The notes: generated by a model not told the origin, from the sequence alone. DNA of 64,000 nt from Flavobacteria bacterium BAL38 (GCA_000169355.1 AAXX01000001.1:496001-560000), one strand, 5' to 3'. Shown: positions 56,047 through 64,000, counted from the first letter of the stretch. Program-made: numbers and translations.

Positions 56047-56157
56047 TACACCTCTATTTACCGAAGCTGTCGCTTCTCCTCTTACTATCACACGAGTGGA
56101 GCGACTGCCGAAGGAAATCCTCAAGGGGACAAATGTTCTACGAAATTTTGAGGTGTT
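56047..56157. repeat. dispersed palindromic repeat, copy 2
   Basis: Bounded by ACACCTC and GAGGTGT in inverted orientation. Inside are GAAGCTGTCGCTTC and CCTCAAGGGGACAAATGTTC. The central part matches copy 1 at 53761-53830, with about 27 extra bases (CACGAGTGGAGCGACTGCCG and following). The inverted ends suggest a small non-coding mobile or folded unit. Confidence 0.68.
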
Positions 56158-56167
56158 TCGTTGAGGT

Positions 56168-56335
56168 GTGCAAAATGTAGGGCGACTGGAACACCGCTAT
56201 ACCGCTCAATATAAAAAATTAAAACGATATAAAGGTGACAAAATACGTCGCATTACTAAGGTTCCAAATACTATTTGGCTGTACGGAACAGCTTTTGGGT
56301 TCCTATTTGCCCATAAAATGATTCGGAAGTTGTAA
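56168..56335 (+). CDS. possible small basic protein with hydrophobic C-terminal half
   Basis: A 55-codon frame from GTG at 56168 to TAA at 56333-56335. The product is basic (QYKKLKRYKGDKIRRITKVP) and then hydrophobic (NTIWLYGTAFGFLFAHKMIR), which looks like a short membrane-associated protein rather than random sequence. The start is unusual and there is no promoter I can name. It could also be the remaining end of a longer gene. Confidence 0.3.
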   Translation: MQNVGRLEHRYTAQYKKLKRYKGDKIRRITKVPNTIWLYGTAFGFLFAHKMIRKL

Positions 56336-56430
56336 TTAAACAATTTTATGTATATTTATAAAATGGAAAAAGGAATTACGTTTGTCGTTCCCTTTTGTAT
56401 ATATTAGTTAAACATTAAAAGTACGTTTCT

Positions 56431-57156
56431 ATGTTTTGGATCTCAAAAAAGACCGCTACCTATAGCGAAGCCTGGAAAAATGGCTTTGTAGACATACACA
56501 ATCATTTGCTGCCAGGAATTGACGACGGCTCCAAATCAGTAGCACAAACTGAAGCAATGATTCAAGGCATGCAAGAATTAGGAATTACAGAAGCGATAGC
56601 AACACCACACACCTATCCAGGACTTTGGAACAATAATTCAGAAACCATTAGCGCTGCCTTCAAAACGGTAGCACACCCTTTTATCACCAAAAGTAGTAGC
56701 GAATATTTTGCAGACGCCTACTTACTAGAAAGAGCAGAAAAGCAACAATTAATCCCCCTAAAAGATGACTTTTTACTTATCGAATTTGCCATAATGAGCG
56801 AACCAGTAGATGCTATTATGGACGTGCTGTTTGAATTGAAACTTAAAGGATATCGCTTAGTACTAGCGCACCCTGAACGCTATAGTTATTGGGAAAAGAA
56901 ATTGAACATATTTGAACAATTAAAATCATTTGATTTAGATTTTCAATTAAATGCCTTATCTGTGGTAGGCTATTATGGCCCTACCTGTAAAAAAATGGCG
57001 GAATATTTATTGGAAAATGATTACTATGATTTTTTAGGCACTGATTTTCACACACTAGAACAGATCGCATTTGCCAAAAACCATTTGTTTGCCGAAAAAT
57101 ACCTAAAAAAAATCATGCCCCTAGTTGAAGCAAACCAATTTTTTAGTACCAAATAA
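56431..57156 (+). CDS. CpsB/YwqE-type tyrosine-protein phosphatase (PHP family), copy 2
   Basis: 241 residues. PHP metal-site motifs are FVDIHNHLLPGIDDGSKSVA, ATPHTYPG, LVLAHPERYSYW and a C-terminal LGTDFHT. It is homologous along its length to the protein at 35111-35836 but clearly diverged. It faces the wzc gene tail-to-tail, 28 bp apart, and is the natural phosphatase for its tyrosine-rich tail. The presence of two copies suggests one per glycan block. Confidence 0.93.
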   Translation: MFWISKKTATYSEAWKNGFVDIHNHLLPGIDDGSKSVAQTEAMIQGMQELGITEAIATPHTYPGLWNNNSETISAAFKTVAHPFITKSSSEYFADAYLLERAEKQQLIPLKDDFLLIEFAIMSEPVDAIMDVLFELKLKGYRLVLAHPERYSYWEKKLNIFEQLKSFDLDFQLNALSVVGYYGPTCKKMAEYLLENDYYDFLGTDFHTLEQIAFAKNHLFAEKYLKKIMPLVEANQFFSTK

Positions 57157-57184
57157 AACACCTTTAAAACAAAATAAAATCAGA

Positions 57185-59575
57185 CTATCTTTTGAATAAA
57201 AGCTTCAATCGCTTTAATTCTTTTGCGAACCAATTTTTTTTACGTCCACTTCCTACTTCATCTGCCTCGTAGCCATAGCCGTAACCATAGTTATACTTAT
57301 AACTATACGAATAACCATACCCCTTTTGCTCACCCACATTATTTAAAACGATCCCTGCATTATTGATTTTTTTCAAGGCTTTTAGTTCGTTGATGAAATG
57401 CAATAATTTTTTATCGGTATGATTGGCTCTGATGACGAAAACAATTAAATCTGCTAAATTGGCAATTAAAGTAGTATCGGTAACCAATAAGGTCGGAGCG
57501 GTATCGACTATAACAAAATCATATTCCTTTTTTAATTCTTCAAGCAATACTTCAAATCTTCCGTTGGACAATAATTCGGCCGGATTGGGCGGAATGGATC
57601 CCGAAAAAATCAAATCAAACTTTAAATTATATTCCTGCCCAGTTTCAATGATATCATTTAAAGCAGTAGTAGTATCATGTAAATAATTGGTTACCCCTTT
57701 TTTATGGCGCGTGCTTTTTAGCATTTTATGCAATTGGGGATTACGCAAATCGGCACCCACCAAAATTACTTTTTTATTTAACGTAGATAACGTAATCGCC
57801 AAATTCATCGAAAGAAACGTTTTTCCTTCCCCTTTTATAGTAGAGGTGGAAAAAAGAACTTGTGGTTTGTGTTTGTCTTGAATCAAAAAGTTCAAATTCG
57901 TACGCAACATTCTGAAAGCTTCAGAAAGCACAGAACGATCTAGATATTTAACCAACTTATCTTGACCAGGAATATGCGGAATTTCGGCCAATACTGGAAT
58001 TTCGGTTACTATCGCTTGAACGTCTTTTTTAGAATGTATTTTAGTATCCAACAAAAAATATACATATATAATACCAATTGGAATACCCAAACCAAGCAAT
58101 AATGCAGCTAAATAAATAATTGCCTTTTTAGGACTAATAGGCAGCGAAGAGGCTTGCGCTAAATCCACCATTTTAATAGAAGGATTGATAATAGCCAAGT
58201 TTACGGCTGCTTCTTCACGTTTTTGTAATAAAATAATATAAAGAGCTTCCTTAATTTCTTGCTGACGCTCAATAGAACGGATGGCTTTTTCTTGATAAGG
58301 TAAAGCGGCATATTGCTGCGATTGTCCACTACTAATTTGTCCAATGGAATTGATTTTGGACTGCAACACTTTTTTATAGGTCGCTAAAGACGCTTTTAAA
58401 TTATTCTTAAGCTCGTTTTGTGTGGCACGTATTTCTACTAAATTAGGATGATTCTCCCCAACGGATTGCAACATTTTTTGCTGTTGCAACACCAAGTCAT
58501 TGTATTGATTAATAAGCGCTGCTACTTCAACTTGTTCCAAGCCAATGTTAGCAGGGAGCAATTCATTTAATTTGGTTTTACTCAAGGTTTCAATCAAAAT
58601 TCCACTCAAAACCGCTTGTGTTTTGGCTTGGTTAAGCTCCACATCTGTACCCGATTTGGTAGCCAATAAAGCACCGGCATCCGCCTGAAAATCGGCTATT
58701 TGTTGCCCTTGTTTATAATTGGCTTTATTGCTTTCTATCGAATCTAATTCTTTGAATAAAAAACCAAAACGTTCGTTTACAAAATCAATGGTTTTTTTAT
58801 GCACCAGCTGACGGTCCTTTACACCATCGGCATCAAAAACTTTGGCTAACGTGTTGGCAATAGCTGCTGCTTTATCAGGATGATTTGTCGTTACTGTTAA
58901 ACGCAATAATTCACTCTGCTTCCCAACAGGTGATACGGCTAATGATTTTTTTACAGCTTGTATAGTATGTTCTTTTGTTGCTTTTACAATTTGGTAGGCA
59001 CCAGAAGTTTTCTTGAATTTACTTTCTTCCTTCCAATATATACTAAAATTGTTGCCCTTAAATACATAAGACTTCCCAAAGCTTTTCAATTCTTTTTGGT
59101 GATCCAAATAATACCCTTTTGGTGTCACTTCAATTTCCAGCATTGCTTGAAATTCATTTACTTTTTCAGGCACATCATTCCATTGAATAAAAAACGGAGC
59201 AGTAGAGGCAATTTCTGTTTCTTTAATCGTTCCTTTCGAATAGTATGAATTTTGAAGGTCTAGTTCATCTACTACCCGTTCAATTAACAAGGAAGATTGC
59301 AATACTTCCGTTTCATTTTCTAAATTAACTTTGCCCTTCGAAAAAAAAGACAATGCATCAGTAGGCATTTTGAAACCCGAATTATTGTTGTCTAATATTT
59401 TAATAACATTAGAGGCTTGATAGGTTTCTGGCGCATAACGTAAGTAAAAGAAAGCTACTGCAAGTGCCAAAACGGCTCCTAAAATAATCCAATGCAAGAA
59501 AGACAGGTATTTGTAAACCAATTCCTTAATATCGATGGAAGCTGATGTGTTTTCTTGAAATTCAGTTGATTGCAT
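57185..59575 (-). CDS. wzc: Wzc-type polysaccharide co-polymerase and tyrosine autokinase
   Basis: 796 residues. Membrane helices near 35 and 505 enclose a Wzz-like periplasmic domain with coiled coil and a GNVR-like region (about 60-480). The cytoplasmic BY-kinase has Walker A TIKGEGKTFLSMNLA, Walker A' VILVGADLRNPQLHKM and Walker B DFVIVDTAPTLLVTD. The tail alternates Tyr with Gly, Ser, Lys and Asn (GYSYSYKYNYGYGYGY) and is the autophosphorylation cluster. Cycling between kinase and CpsB phosphatase controls chain length and export through Wza. It is 6 bp after wza. Confidence 0.95.
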   Translation of the reverse strand: MQSTEFQENTSASIDIKELVYKYLSFLHWIILGAVLALAVAFFYLRYAPETYQASNVIKILDNNNSGFKMPTDALSFFSKGKVNLENETEVLQSSLLIERVVDELDLQNSYYSKGTIKETEIASTAPFFIQWNDVPEKVNEFQAMLEIEVTPKGYYLDHQKELKSFGKSYVFKGNNFSIYWKEESKFKKTSGAYQIVKATKEHTIQAVKKSLAVSPVGKQSELLRLTVTTNHPDKAAAIANTLAKVFDADGVKDRQLVHKKTIDFVNERFGFLFKELDSIESNKANYKQGQQIADFQADAGALLATKSGTDVELNQAKTQAVLSGILIETLSKTKLNELLPANIGLEQVEVAALINQYNDLVLQQQKMLQSVGENHPNLVEIRATQNELKNNLKASLATYKKVLQSKINSIGQISSGQSQQYAALPYQEKAIRSIERQQEIKEALYIILLQKREEAAVNLAIINPSIKMVDLAQASSLPISPKKAIIYLAALLLGLGIPIGIIYVYFLLDTKIHSKKDVQAIVTEIPVLAEIPHIPGQDKLVKYLDRSVLSEAFRMLRTNLNFLIQDKHKPQVLFSTSTIKGEGKTFLSMNLAITLSTLNKKVILVGADLRNPQLHKMLKSTRHKKGVTNYLHDTTTALNDIIETGQEYNLKFDLIFSGSIPPNPAELLSNGRFEVLLEELKKEYDFVIVDTAPTLLVTDTTLIANLADLIVFVIRANHTDKKLLHFINELKALKKINNAGIVLNNVGEQKGYGYSYSYKYNYGYGYGYEADEVGSGRKKNWFAKELKRLKLLFKR

Positions 59576-59581
59576 ATAGAA

Positions 59582-60358
59582 TTATATGTTTTTGATGATG
59601 ATAATACTAGATAACAAGACCGAAATAATAGAGATTAAATTGCCTGGATTGCCAATTACACCCGCAGATTTAACTTTTGCAGTATTTGGATCAACAATAA
59701 TCACATCATTAGGTTTTACAAAATAAAATGGCGTATTAAACCAATCATTTTTTGTCAAGTCAATAGTCCCATAGGTTTGTTTTCCGTTTTCGGTGCGAAT
59801 AATGGTGATTTTTTTTCGAACACCATTAATCGTTAGATCTCCAGCCAATCCTAAAGCTTGCAAAAGCGTCAGGTTGTTTTCATAAAATGTATACGTCCCG
59901 GGTACTTTTACTTCACCTAACACGGTAAACTTAGCATTTAACAACCTACAAACCACAACTGGATTTTTCAAATACCCTTTATCTATTAACGCCTGTTGTA
60001 CTTGCTTTTCTGCTTGTTCTAAAGTCAATCCGCCTATTTTTTGCACCCCTAAAACAGGAATATTTACAGTCCCATCATTGGCAACTAAATACCCTTGCAA
60101 TTGCAGTTGAACACCTTGTAACGCATTTTGTTGCAATGGTGATATATTGTAAGCCGCGGCTAGTTCTGGTACATCAGAAGTAACTTTTACACTCACAATA
60201 TCATTAGGCTGAAGGTACATTTCAGACCACTTGAATTCGGAATCTGCAGTATTAGTAGTACCATTAAGATAAATTAATTCTTTTTTGGTAGCACAGGAAG
60301 TAAAAACAGTTACTACTAAATAGCAAGATACGATGGCAACAAGGGATTGTATTTTCAC
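59582..60358 (-). CDS. wza: Wza-like polysaccharide export outer-membrane lipoprotein
   Basis: 258 residues from GTG at 60358; no in-frame ATG is available. A lipoprotein signal ends VVTVFTSC, with Cys as the lipidation site. Then come the polysaccharide-export domain (YLQPNDIVSVKVTSDVPELA) and SLBB-type segments (GTVNIPVLGVQKIGGLTLEQ; FTVLGEVKVPGTYTF). A C-terminal hydrophobic segment (about 235-258) may form the outer-membrane or inner anchor. It builds the export channel with Wzc. At about 260 residues it is shorter than E. coli Wza, as is usual in Bacteroidota. Confidence 0.93.
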   Translation of the reverse strand: MKIQSLVAIVSCYLVVTVFTSCATKKELIYLNGTTNTADSEFKWSEMYLQPNDIVSVKVTSDVPELAAAYNISPLQQNALQGVQLQLQGYLVANDGTVNIPVLGVQKIGGLTLEQAEKQVQQALIDKGYLKNPVVVCRLLNAKFTVLGEVKVPGTYTFYENNLTLLQALGLAGDLTINGVRKKITIIRTENGKQTYGTIDLTKNDWFNTPFYFVKPNDVIIVDPNTAKVKSAGVIGNPGNLISIISVLLSSIIIIKNI

Positions 60359-60379
60359 GAAATATGTATTTTAATGCCA

Positions 60380-60387
60380 CAAAGATA
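60380..60387 (-). promoter_or_regulatory. candidate promoter of wza-wzc (-7 element TATCTTTG)
   Basis: The minus strand reads TATCTTTG, an exact TAnnTTTG match, about 22 bp before the GTG of wza. The upstream half is not clear: a TTG lies too far away. The region up to 60536 is otherwise AT-rich spacer between divergent genes. Confidence 0.45.
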
Positions 60388-60524
60388 CTTTTTTTATTTT
60401 TTTTAAAAAATTTAAACAACAAAAAACCCCTTATTTGTTGCAATAAACGCATGAATAAAAGACAATACCATTTTTAACCTTAAAAAAATAAACCTAAAAG
60501 GCAATTATATTTCGATTTTTTAAA

Positions 60525-60532
60525 TAAATTTG
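60525..60532 (+). promoter_or_regulatory. candidate promoter of pglF (-7 element TAAATTTG)
   Basis: An exact TAnnTTTG lies only 4 bp before the ATG at 60537. If used, transcription would start at or within a few bases of the start codon, giving a leaderless or nearly leaderless mRNA. Confidence 0.4.
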
Positions 60533-60536
60533 CGCC

Positions 60537-62417
60537 ATGAAAAAGATTTCTTTTATACTTAATATACTAGGCAAGATAAGAATTTTACCTTCTTGGTTAA
60601 TTTTATTTATTGATATAGTCTTATTAATAGTATCGAGTACGATCAGCTACATTCTCTTTAAGCAACTTGGGATTAAATTTTACAAAGATTTCCCAATCGA
60701 AATACGCTTTACAATTGCTTTAATCGTTTACATTTTCTTTTTTCTAGTCTTTAAAACTTACACTGGTATTATTCGATATTCAACGTTAAATGATATGGGC
60801 AGACTCTTCAAAGCTGTTTTTTCTGCTTTTTCAACATTACTCATCATTGATACGGCCTATTATTTATACAAGGGAACAAATATTTTTGTGATTTTCACAT
60901 TGTTTTACAGCACCTTTTTTATCTTTTTCACATTAATGGGATTTAGAATTCTGGTAAAAATTACATTTCAAAACTTGAACAAAGGCAATAAAGTTTCATT
61001 CAAAGAAAGCATTGCTATTGTAGGTGTTAATTCGCACAACATTAGTTTAGTTGAAACACTGATTTCTGCACAAAGTAATTTCAATTTAGTATGTTTTATT
61101 GACACCAATAAGGGTTTAAACGGCAAAAAAGTAGCCGGAATTAATGTGTTAGCCTACGATAAAAAACCAATAGTTGTCTACCTTAGATTGAAAAGAATTA
61201 AAAATATTGTTTTAACAAAAGGGTATTTGCCAGAAGAAGTAGAACAAAAATTAATTGAAGATTGTATCAATAACGACATTAAAGTTTACAAACCTGAACT
61301 ACTTGAAAACAATAATTCAGATGCTAAAGAGACCTTAAAAACATATAACTTAGAGGAGCTGTTATTTAGAGAAACCATTGAAATAAAAAACAGTAAAATA
61401 ATTGAGCAATTTACGAATAAAACCATTTTAGTTACAGGGGGCGCAGGTTCTATTGGATCTGAATTAGCAAAACAGCTGTGTGGATTTGAACCAAAAGAAC
61501 TAATCATTCTAGATCAAGCGGAAACGCCTTTGTATGAAATTGAAATGTACTTTAAAAAGAACATTCCGTCGTGCAATTGCCATTTTGAACTGGTTGATGT
61601 TACTAATTTAGAAGAATTTGAAACGGTTTTTAAAAAATACCGCCCTGAAATCATTTTCCATGCCGCTGCCTATAAACATGTTCCTTTATTAGAGAAAAAC
61701 TTCAAACAAGCAATTAAAGTCAACATCTTTGGAACAAAAATTTGTTTGGATTTAGCAATGAAATATGGCGTAAATAAATTTGTTTATGTATCAACTGACA
61801 AGGCTGTAAATCCAACTAATATAATGGGTGCAAGTAAGCGATTTGCAGAAATGCTAGGACAAACCGCCTACAACTGCAAAAAGAACGTACACAAAATGCA
61901 AATCATGTCTACACGTTTTGGAAATGTATTAGGGTCAAATGGTTCAGTTGTAAATTTATTCCAAGAACAAATTCTAGCAGGTGGTCCAATTACTGTAACC
62001 CATCCTGATGTGAATCGTTTTTTTATGACCATTCCTGAAGCATGTAAATTAGTAATTGAAGCTGCAGCAATGGGATTAGGTGGTCAAACGTATTTATTTG
62101 ACATGGGTAGATCCATCAAAATTGTAGATTTAGCCGAAAAAATGATTCACTTAGCGGGTAAAATCCCAAACAAAGACATTAAAATTGTTTTTACGGGATT
62201 ACGTCCTGGTGAAAAACTATATGAGGAAGTATTAACTGCTTCAGCAGAAACACTTCCAACCTATCATCCCAAAATAGTGATTGCTAAAGAAGAAAATCCG
62301 TGTGTTGATACTATAGAAGAGGTAATGGTTAATTTAAAAAGATTAAATCATTTGGACAGAAAAGAAGTAATTGAACAATTAAAACTCATTGTACCAGAAT
62401 TTGTTCCATATGAATAA
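60537..62417 (+). CDS. pglF: PglF/CapD-like UDP-GlcNAc 4,6-dehydratase
   Basis: 626 residues. Four membrane helices (about 15-140) and a CoA-binding-like Rossmann domain (about 155-290) precede the catalytic SDR domain. That domain shows TILVTGGAGSIGSELAKQL (near 300), FHAAAYKHVPLLE and VSTDKAVNPTNIMGASKRFA (near 418), where Met replaces the usual Tyr as in PglF/FlaA1-long enzymes; Thr-Asp-Lys is the active site. It makes UDP-4-keto-6-deoxy-GlcNAc for PglE and PglD. It is divergent from wza and lies opposite the upxY gene, whose terminator overlaps its stop. Confidence 0.9.
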   Translation: MKKISFILNILGKIRILPSWLILFIDIVLLIVSSTISYILFKQLGIKFYKDFPIEIRFTIALIVYIFFFLVFKTYTGIIRYSTLNDMGRLFKAVFSAFSTLLIIDTAYYLYKGTNIFVIFTLFYSTFFIFFTLMGFRILVKITFQNLNKGNKVSFKESIAIVGVNSHNISLVETLISAQSNFNLVCFIDTNKGLNGKKVAGINVLAYDKKPIVVYLRLKRIKNIVLTKGYLPEEVEQKLIEDCINNDIKVYKPELLENNNSDAKETLKTYNLEELLFRETIEIKNSKIIEQFTNKTILVTGGAGSIGSELAKQLCGFEPKELIILDQAETPLYEIEMYFKKNIPSCNCHFELVDVTNLEEFETVFKKYRPEIIFHAAAYKHVPLLEKNFKQAIKVNIFGTKICLDLAMKYGVNKFVYVSTDKAVNPTNIMGASKRFAEMLGQTAYNCKKNVHKMQIMSTRFGNVLGSNGSVVNLFQEQILAGGPITVTHPDVNRFFMTIPEACKLVIEAAAMGLGGQTYLFDMGRSIKIVDLAEKMIHLAGKIPNKDIKIVFTGLRPGEKLYEEVLTASAETLPTYHPKIVIAKEENPCVDTIEEVMVNLKRLNHLDRKEVIEQLKLIVPEFVPYE

Positions 62418-62441
62418 AAAAACCGCTATACAAAAGCGGTT
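62413..62441 (-). terminator. rho-independent terminator of upxY
   Basis: On the minus strand AACCGCT, a 7-base loop, AGCGGTT and a run of T (62420-62413) follow the upxY stop by about 43 bp. The T-tract reaches into the last codon region of the convergent pglF gene. Confidence 0.75.
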
Positions 62442-62483
62442 AATTGCAATCTATGTTGCTTTTTATAAATCAATCCAAGTACA

Positions 62484-62948
62484 TTATCTTTCAATAGTAA
62501 TATACATATTTAAAGACTTAAGTAGCAAACGTACTTTGTTGGTAGATATTTTATCTACAATTGCATCTTGTCCTTTAAATACTCCTTCGGTAATTTGAAT
62601 GGTTTCATTCGAACGCCAAGTCGTCATTTCAAAATGCACAACTGGAATAGAGGAATCGAGTTGTTGTTTCAGCGCTTCAATTTCATTTGGTTTTATAATC
62701 GCCGGTTTTCCTAACCAAAAAACATACTGCACAACCCCACCTACCTGAAAAACATCTTTTCGATTTTGTTCCTCAATTTGAACAAATACATAAGAAGGAA
62801 GCAAAGGAACTAACACTTTCTTTTTTCGATCCGACCATTGCTTACTACTGAGCACCAATGGACAATAAGCTATTATTCCTAATGCTTGTAATTTTTGAGC
62901 TACTTTTTGCTCGTTACGTGGTTTCGTATAGAGGGCATACCAATTCAT
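62484..62948 (-). CDS. NusG-like transcription antiterminator, UpxY family
   Basis: 154 residues. The NGN domain begins MNWYALYTKPRNEQKVAQKL and contains LVPLLPSYVFVQIEEQNRKD; a KOW-type segment follows with ITEGVFKGQDAIVDKI near 120-135. UpxY proteins of Bacteroides bind RNA polymerase at the 5' leader of their own capsule operon and prevent premature stops. Here the gene stands alone, ended by a terminator, on the opposite strand to pglF and about 2 kb upstream of wza-wzc. It would act in trans on the glycan operons. A strong hairpin with a T-rich tail lies immediately before its ATG. Confidence 0.92.
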   Translation of the reverse strand: MNWYALYTKPRNEQKVAQKLQALGIIAYCPLVLSSKQWSDRKKKVLVPLLPSYVFVQIEEQNRKDVFQVGGVVQYVFWLGKPAIIKPNEIEALKQQLDSSIPVVHFEMTTWRSNETIQITEGVFKGQDAIVDKISTNKVRLLLKSLNMYITIER

Positions 62949-62951
62949 AAA

Positions 62952-62984
62952 AAGACAAAATAAGCACCTTAAAAGGTGCTTATT
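62952..62984 (-). terminator. hairpin between the barrel-protein gene and upxY, terminator or attenuator
   Basis: On the minus strand AATAAGCACCTT, a two-base loop and AAGGTGCTTATT form a perfect 12 bp stem, followed by TTGTCTTTTT that runs straight into the upxY ATG. It looks like the terminator of the gene at 63003-63557. Only 54 bp separate the two genes, so upxY needs read-through of this hairpin or a promoter inside the upstream gene. Confidence 0.75.
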
Positions 62985-63002
62985 GATTTATAGCTTGAAA
63001 AA

Positions 63003-63557
63003 TTATAATTTAACGACCAATTCTACTGAATGCTGAATCATATTATTTCCAACTGTATTTTGATCAAAAGCAAATTTACCTAATGTTTGAAAACGAACAC
63101 CATAATACTCATTGAAAAAATAACCTAATGAAAGCCCCGCATTAATGCTTTGATTAGGCGTGCTATCTGTCCATGAAAGTCCAAAACCTGCTACAGGTTC
63201 AATACTAAATTTTGGCGACAATTTCATCAAGCTAGCAGTATTGTATCGTGTATTTAAATCCCAACCAAAGTAAGCTAAATTAGAAGCTATTTCCCCCCCA
63301 TTTTGCATTTTACCACTATCTAATTTATTCAATGTAAATTCAGAAGATAATGCAAAGTTAGTTGCAAACTCATATTGAGCCGTAAGTTTAGACACAGAAA
63401 GCGTCGAATTCCAATTCGATACATCAAAATAATTATCGTCTTGTGAATTGGTGTTATCAATAAAATTAACCCCAACTCCGATCGTCCATTTTTTTGATTC
63501 TTGTGCTGATACACTTAAAGTAAGTAAGCAAACTAATACAATTGCTATTTTTTTCAT
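63003..63557 (-). CDS. outer-membrane beta-barrel protein of unknown role
   Basis: 184 residues. A signal peptide (MKKIAIVLVCLLTLSVSAQ) precedes amphipathic strands such as KWTIGVGVNFIDNTNS, LTAQYEFATNFALSSEFTLN and a terminal NMIQHSVELVVKL. It resembles the small barrel protein at 37028-37669 in type, not in detail. Small barrels of this kind are often found next to upxY in flavobacteria. No function can be read. Confidence 0.8.
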   Translation of the reverse strand: MKKIAIVLVCLLTLSVSAQESKKWTIGVGVNFIDNTNSQDDNYFDVSNWNSTLSVSKLTAQYEFATNFALSSEFTLNKLDSGKMQNGGEIASNLAYFGWDLNTRYNTASLMKLSPKFSIEPVAGFGLSWTDSTPNQSINAGLSLGYFFNEYYGVRFQTLGKFAFDQNTVGNNMIQHSVELVVKL

Positions 63558-64000
63558 AATTAAAAGTAAATATTATATTTCGTGACTAAATTAACCTTTT
63601 TAATTTTTACTTACAAAAATTGAGCACTAATTTGAAACAATTTCCGGATATTTAACATTTTAAACATAGTTCTTATACTAAAACCCTTAAAAAAAGAACG
63701 TCACCACCATCACTTCGAAGTACAAAGTAAAAAGTAAAAAGTAAAAAGTGAGTAGAAGGAATTGTCCCCTTGAGGGGACTTTAGGGGTGTAAAGATTTTC
63801 AATTGAAAATAAGATAAGAGAGAATACCGTTCCTACAGTCTTATAAAAACAAATTCCACCTCCGTCACTTCAAGTGTTTTTTATAGAATTGTTCTAGCTA
63901 CTTTATAAAAATGTATCGAGAACTACTGAAAATAAAGCATCGCTATTGTTCTCAAAACTTTACCAAAAGCATCGAATGCAACAAATTCAAACTAAATTTA
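63558..64000. other. gene-free right end with short repeats
   Basis: Contains three copies of a seven-base AGTAAAA unit (63726-63748), an inverted copy of the dispersed repeat (GTCCCCTTGAGGGGAC, 63762-63777, followed by TTTAGGGGTGTAAAG) and the string CACCTCCGTCACTTC or a near copy twice (about 63700 and 63860). A frame starting at 63911 or 63978 on the plus strand stays open to the edge but is too short to judge. I see no other gene. Confidence 0.6.

Noticed and set aside
60264..60452. 62-residue frame overlapping the start of wza
   Set aside because: It uses another frame over the wza signal sequence and its upstream spacer, and has no domain.
63911..64000. Partial gene at the right edge
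   Set aside because: Only 30 open codons with no recognisable motif; too little to call.
1..64000. tRNA, rRNA, prophage, insertion sequence, restriction or toxin-antitoxin genes
   Set aside because: Looked for by characteristic motifs and gene types while reading; none was seen.

Overview
The window is AT-rich (roughly one third G+C by eye) and looks like chromosomal DNA from a flavobacterium (Bacteroidota, Flavobacteriaceae). The supporting signs are a type IX secretion (T9SS) adhesin with a gliding-motility C-terminal domain, its PorP/SprF and OmpA partners, promoters of the TTTG-N19-TAnnTTTG type, almost no Shine-Dalgarno sequences, and a NusG-like UpxY gene beside a large surface-glycan locus.

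Layout. 1-8.6 kb, minus strand: adhesin, PorP/SprF-like protein, OmpA-like protein and a GAF histidine kinase cut by the window edge. A four-copy hairpin repeat lies between the adhesin and porP. 8.8-10.7 kb, plus strand: a broken PAS histidine kinase and two single-domain response regulators. 10.7-34.9 kb, minus strand: glycan block A, with about nine glycosyltransferase-like genes, two MBOAT O-acyltransferases with three SGNH partners, a pyruvyltransferase, a NeuB-like synthase, a NeuA-KdsC fusion, an acyltransferase, a FkbM methyltransferase, an ABC flippase and the stump of an ABC-2 polysaccharide permease. A GIY-YIG gene set among REP-like repeats interrupts this block at 25.8-26.6 kb. 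35.1-35.8 kb, plus strand: a CpsB-type tyrosine phosphatase.

35.8-54.8 kb, minus strand: glycan block B. It holds an aminotransferase, acetyltransferase and phosphoglycosyl transferase (PglE/D/C-like), a second phosphoglycosyl transferase, a heparinase-like protein with a two-domain oxidoreductase, Wzy polymerase, Wzx flippase, ManNAcA-forming WecB/WecC, a TagD-like cytidylyltransferase and a WbpP-like 4-epimerase. 55-60.4 kb: a winged-helix regulator, a small unknown gene, a second CpsB paralogue (plus strand), the Wzc tyrosine kinase and the Wza export lipoprotein. 60.5-63.6 kb: a PglF/CapD-like 4,6-dehydratase (plus strand), UpxY and an outer-membrane barrel protein.

How it works together (inference). 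PglF, PglE and PglD would make a UDP-diamino-trideoxy sugar of the bacillosamine type, which PglC loads onto undecaprenyl phosphate. Block B glycosyltransferases extend it with sugars including ManNAcA and a 4-epimerised HexNAc. Wzx flips the unit, Wzy polymerises it, and Wza/Wzc with the CpsB phosphatases control export. Block A would add or separately build a glycan carrying a nonulosonic acid (Kdn is the simplest fit), pyruvate and O-acetyl groups, and uses its own ABC flippase. UpxY would promote transcription through the long operons.

Most unusual signals: a GIY-YIG nuclease gene bracketed by inverted REP-like repeats whose 3' end runs into the repeat; a tandem family of long hairpins in the adhesin-porP spacer whose mismatches become G-U pairs only in the minus-strand RNA; and seven-base low-complexity repeats placed directly in front of three start codons. 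I saw no rRNA, tRNA or CRISPR array.
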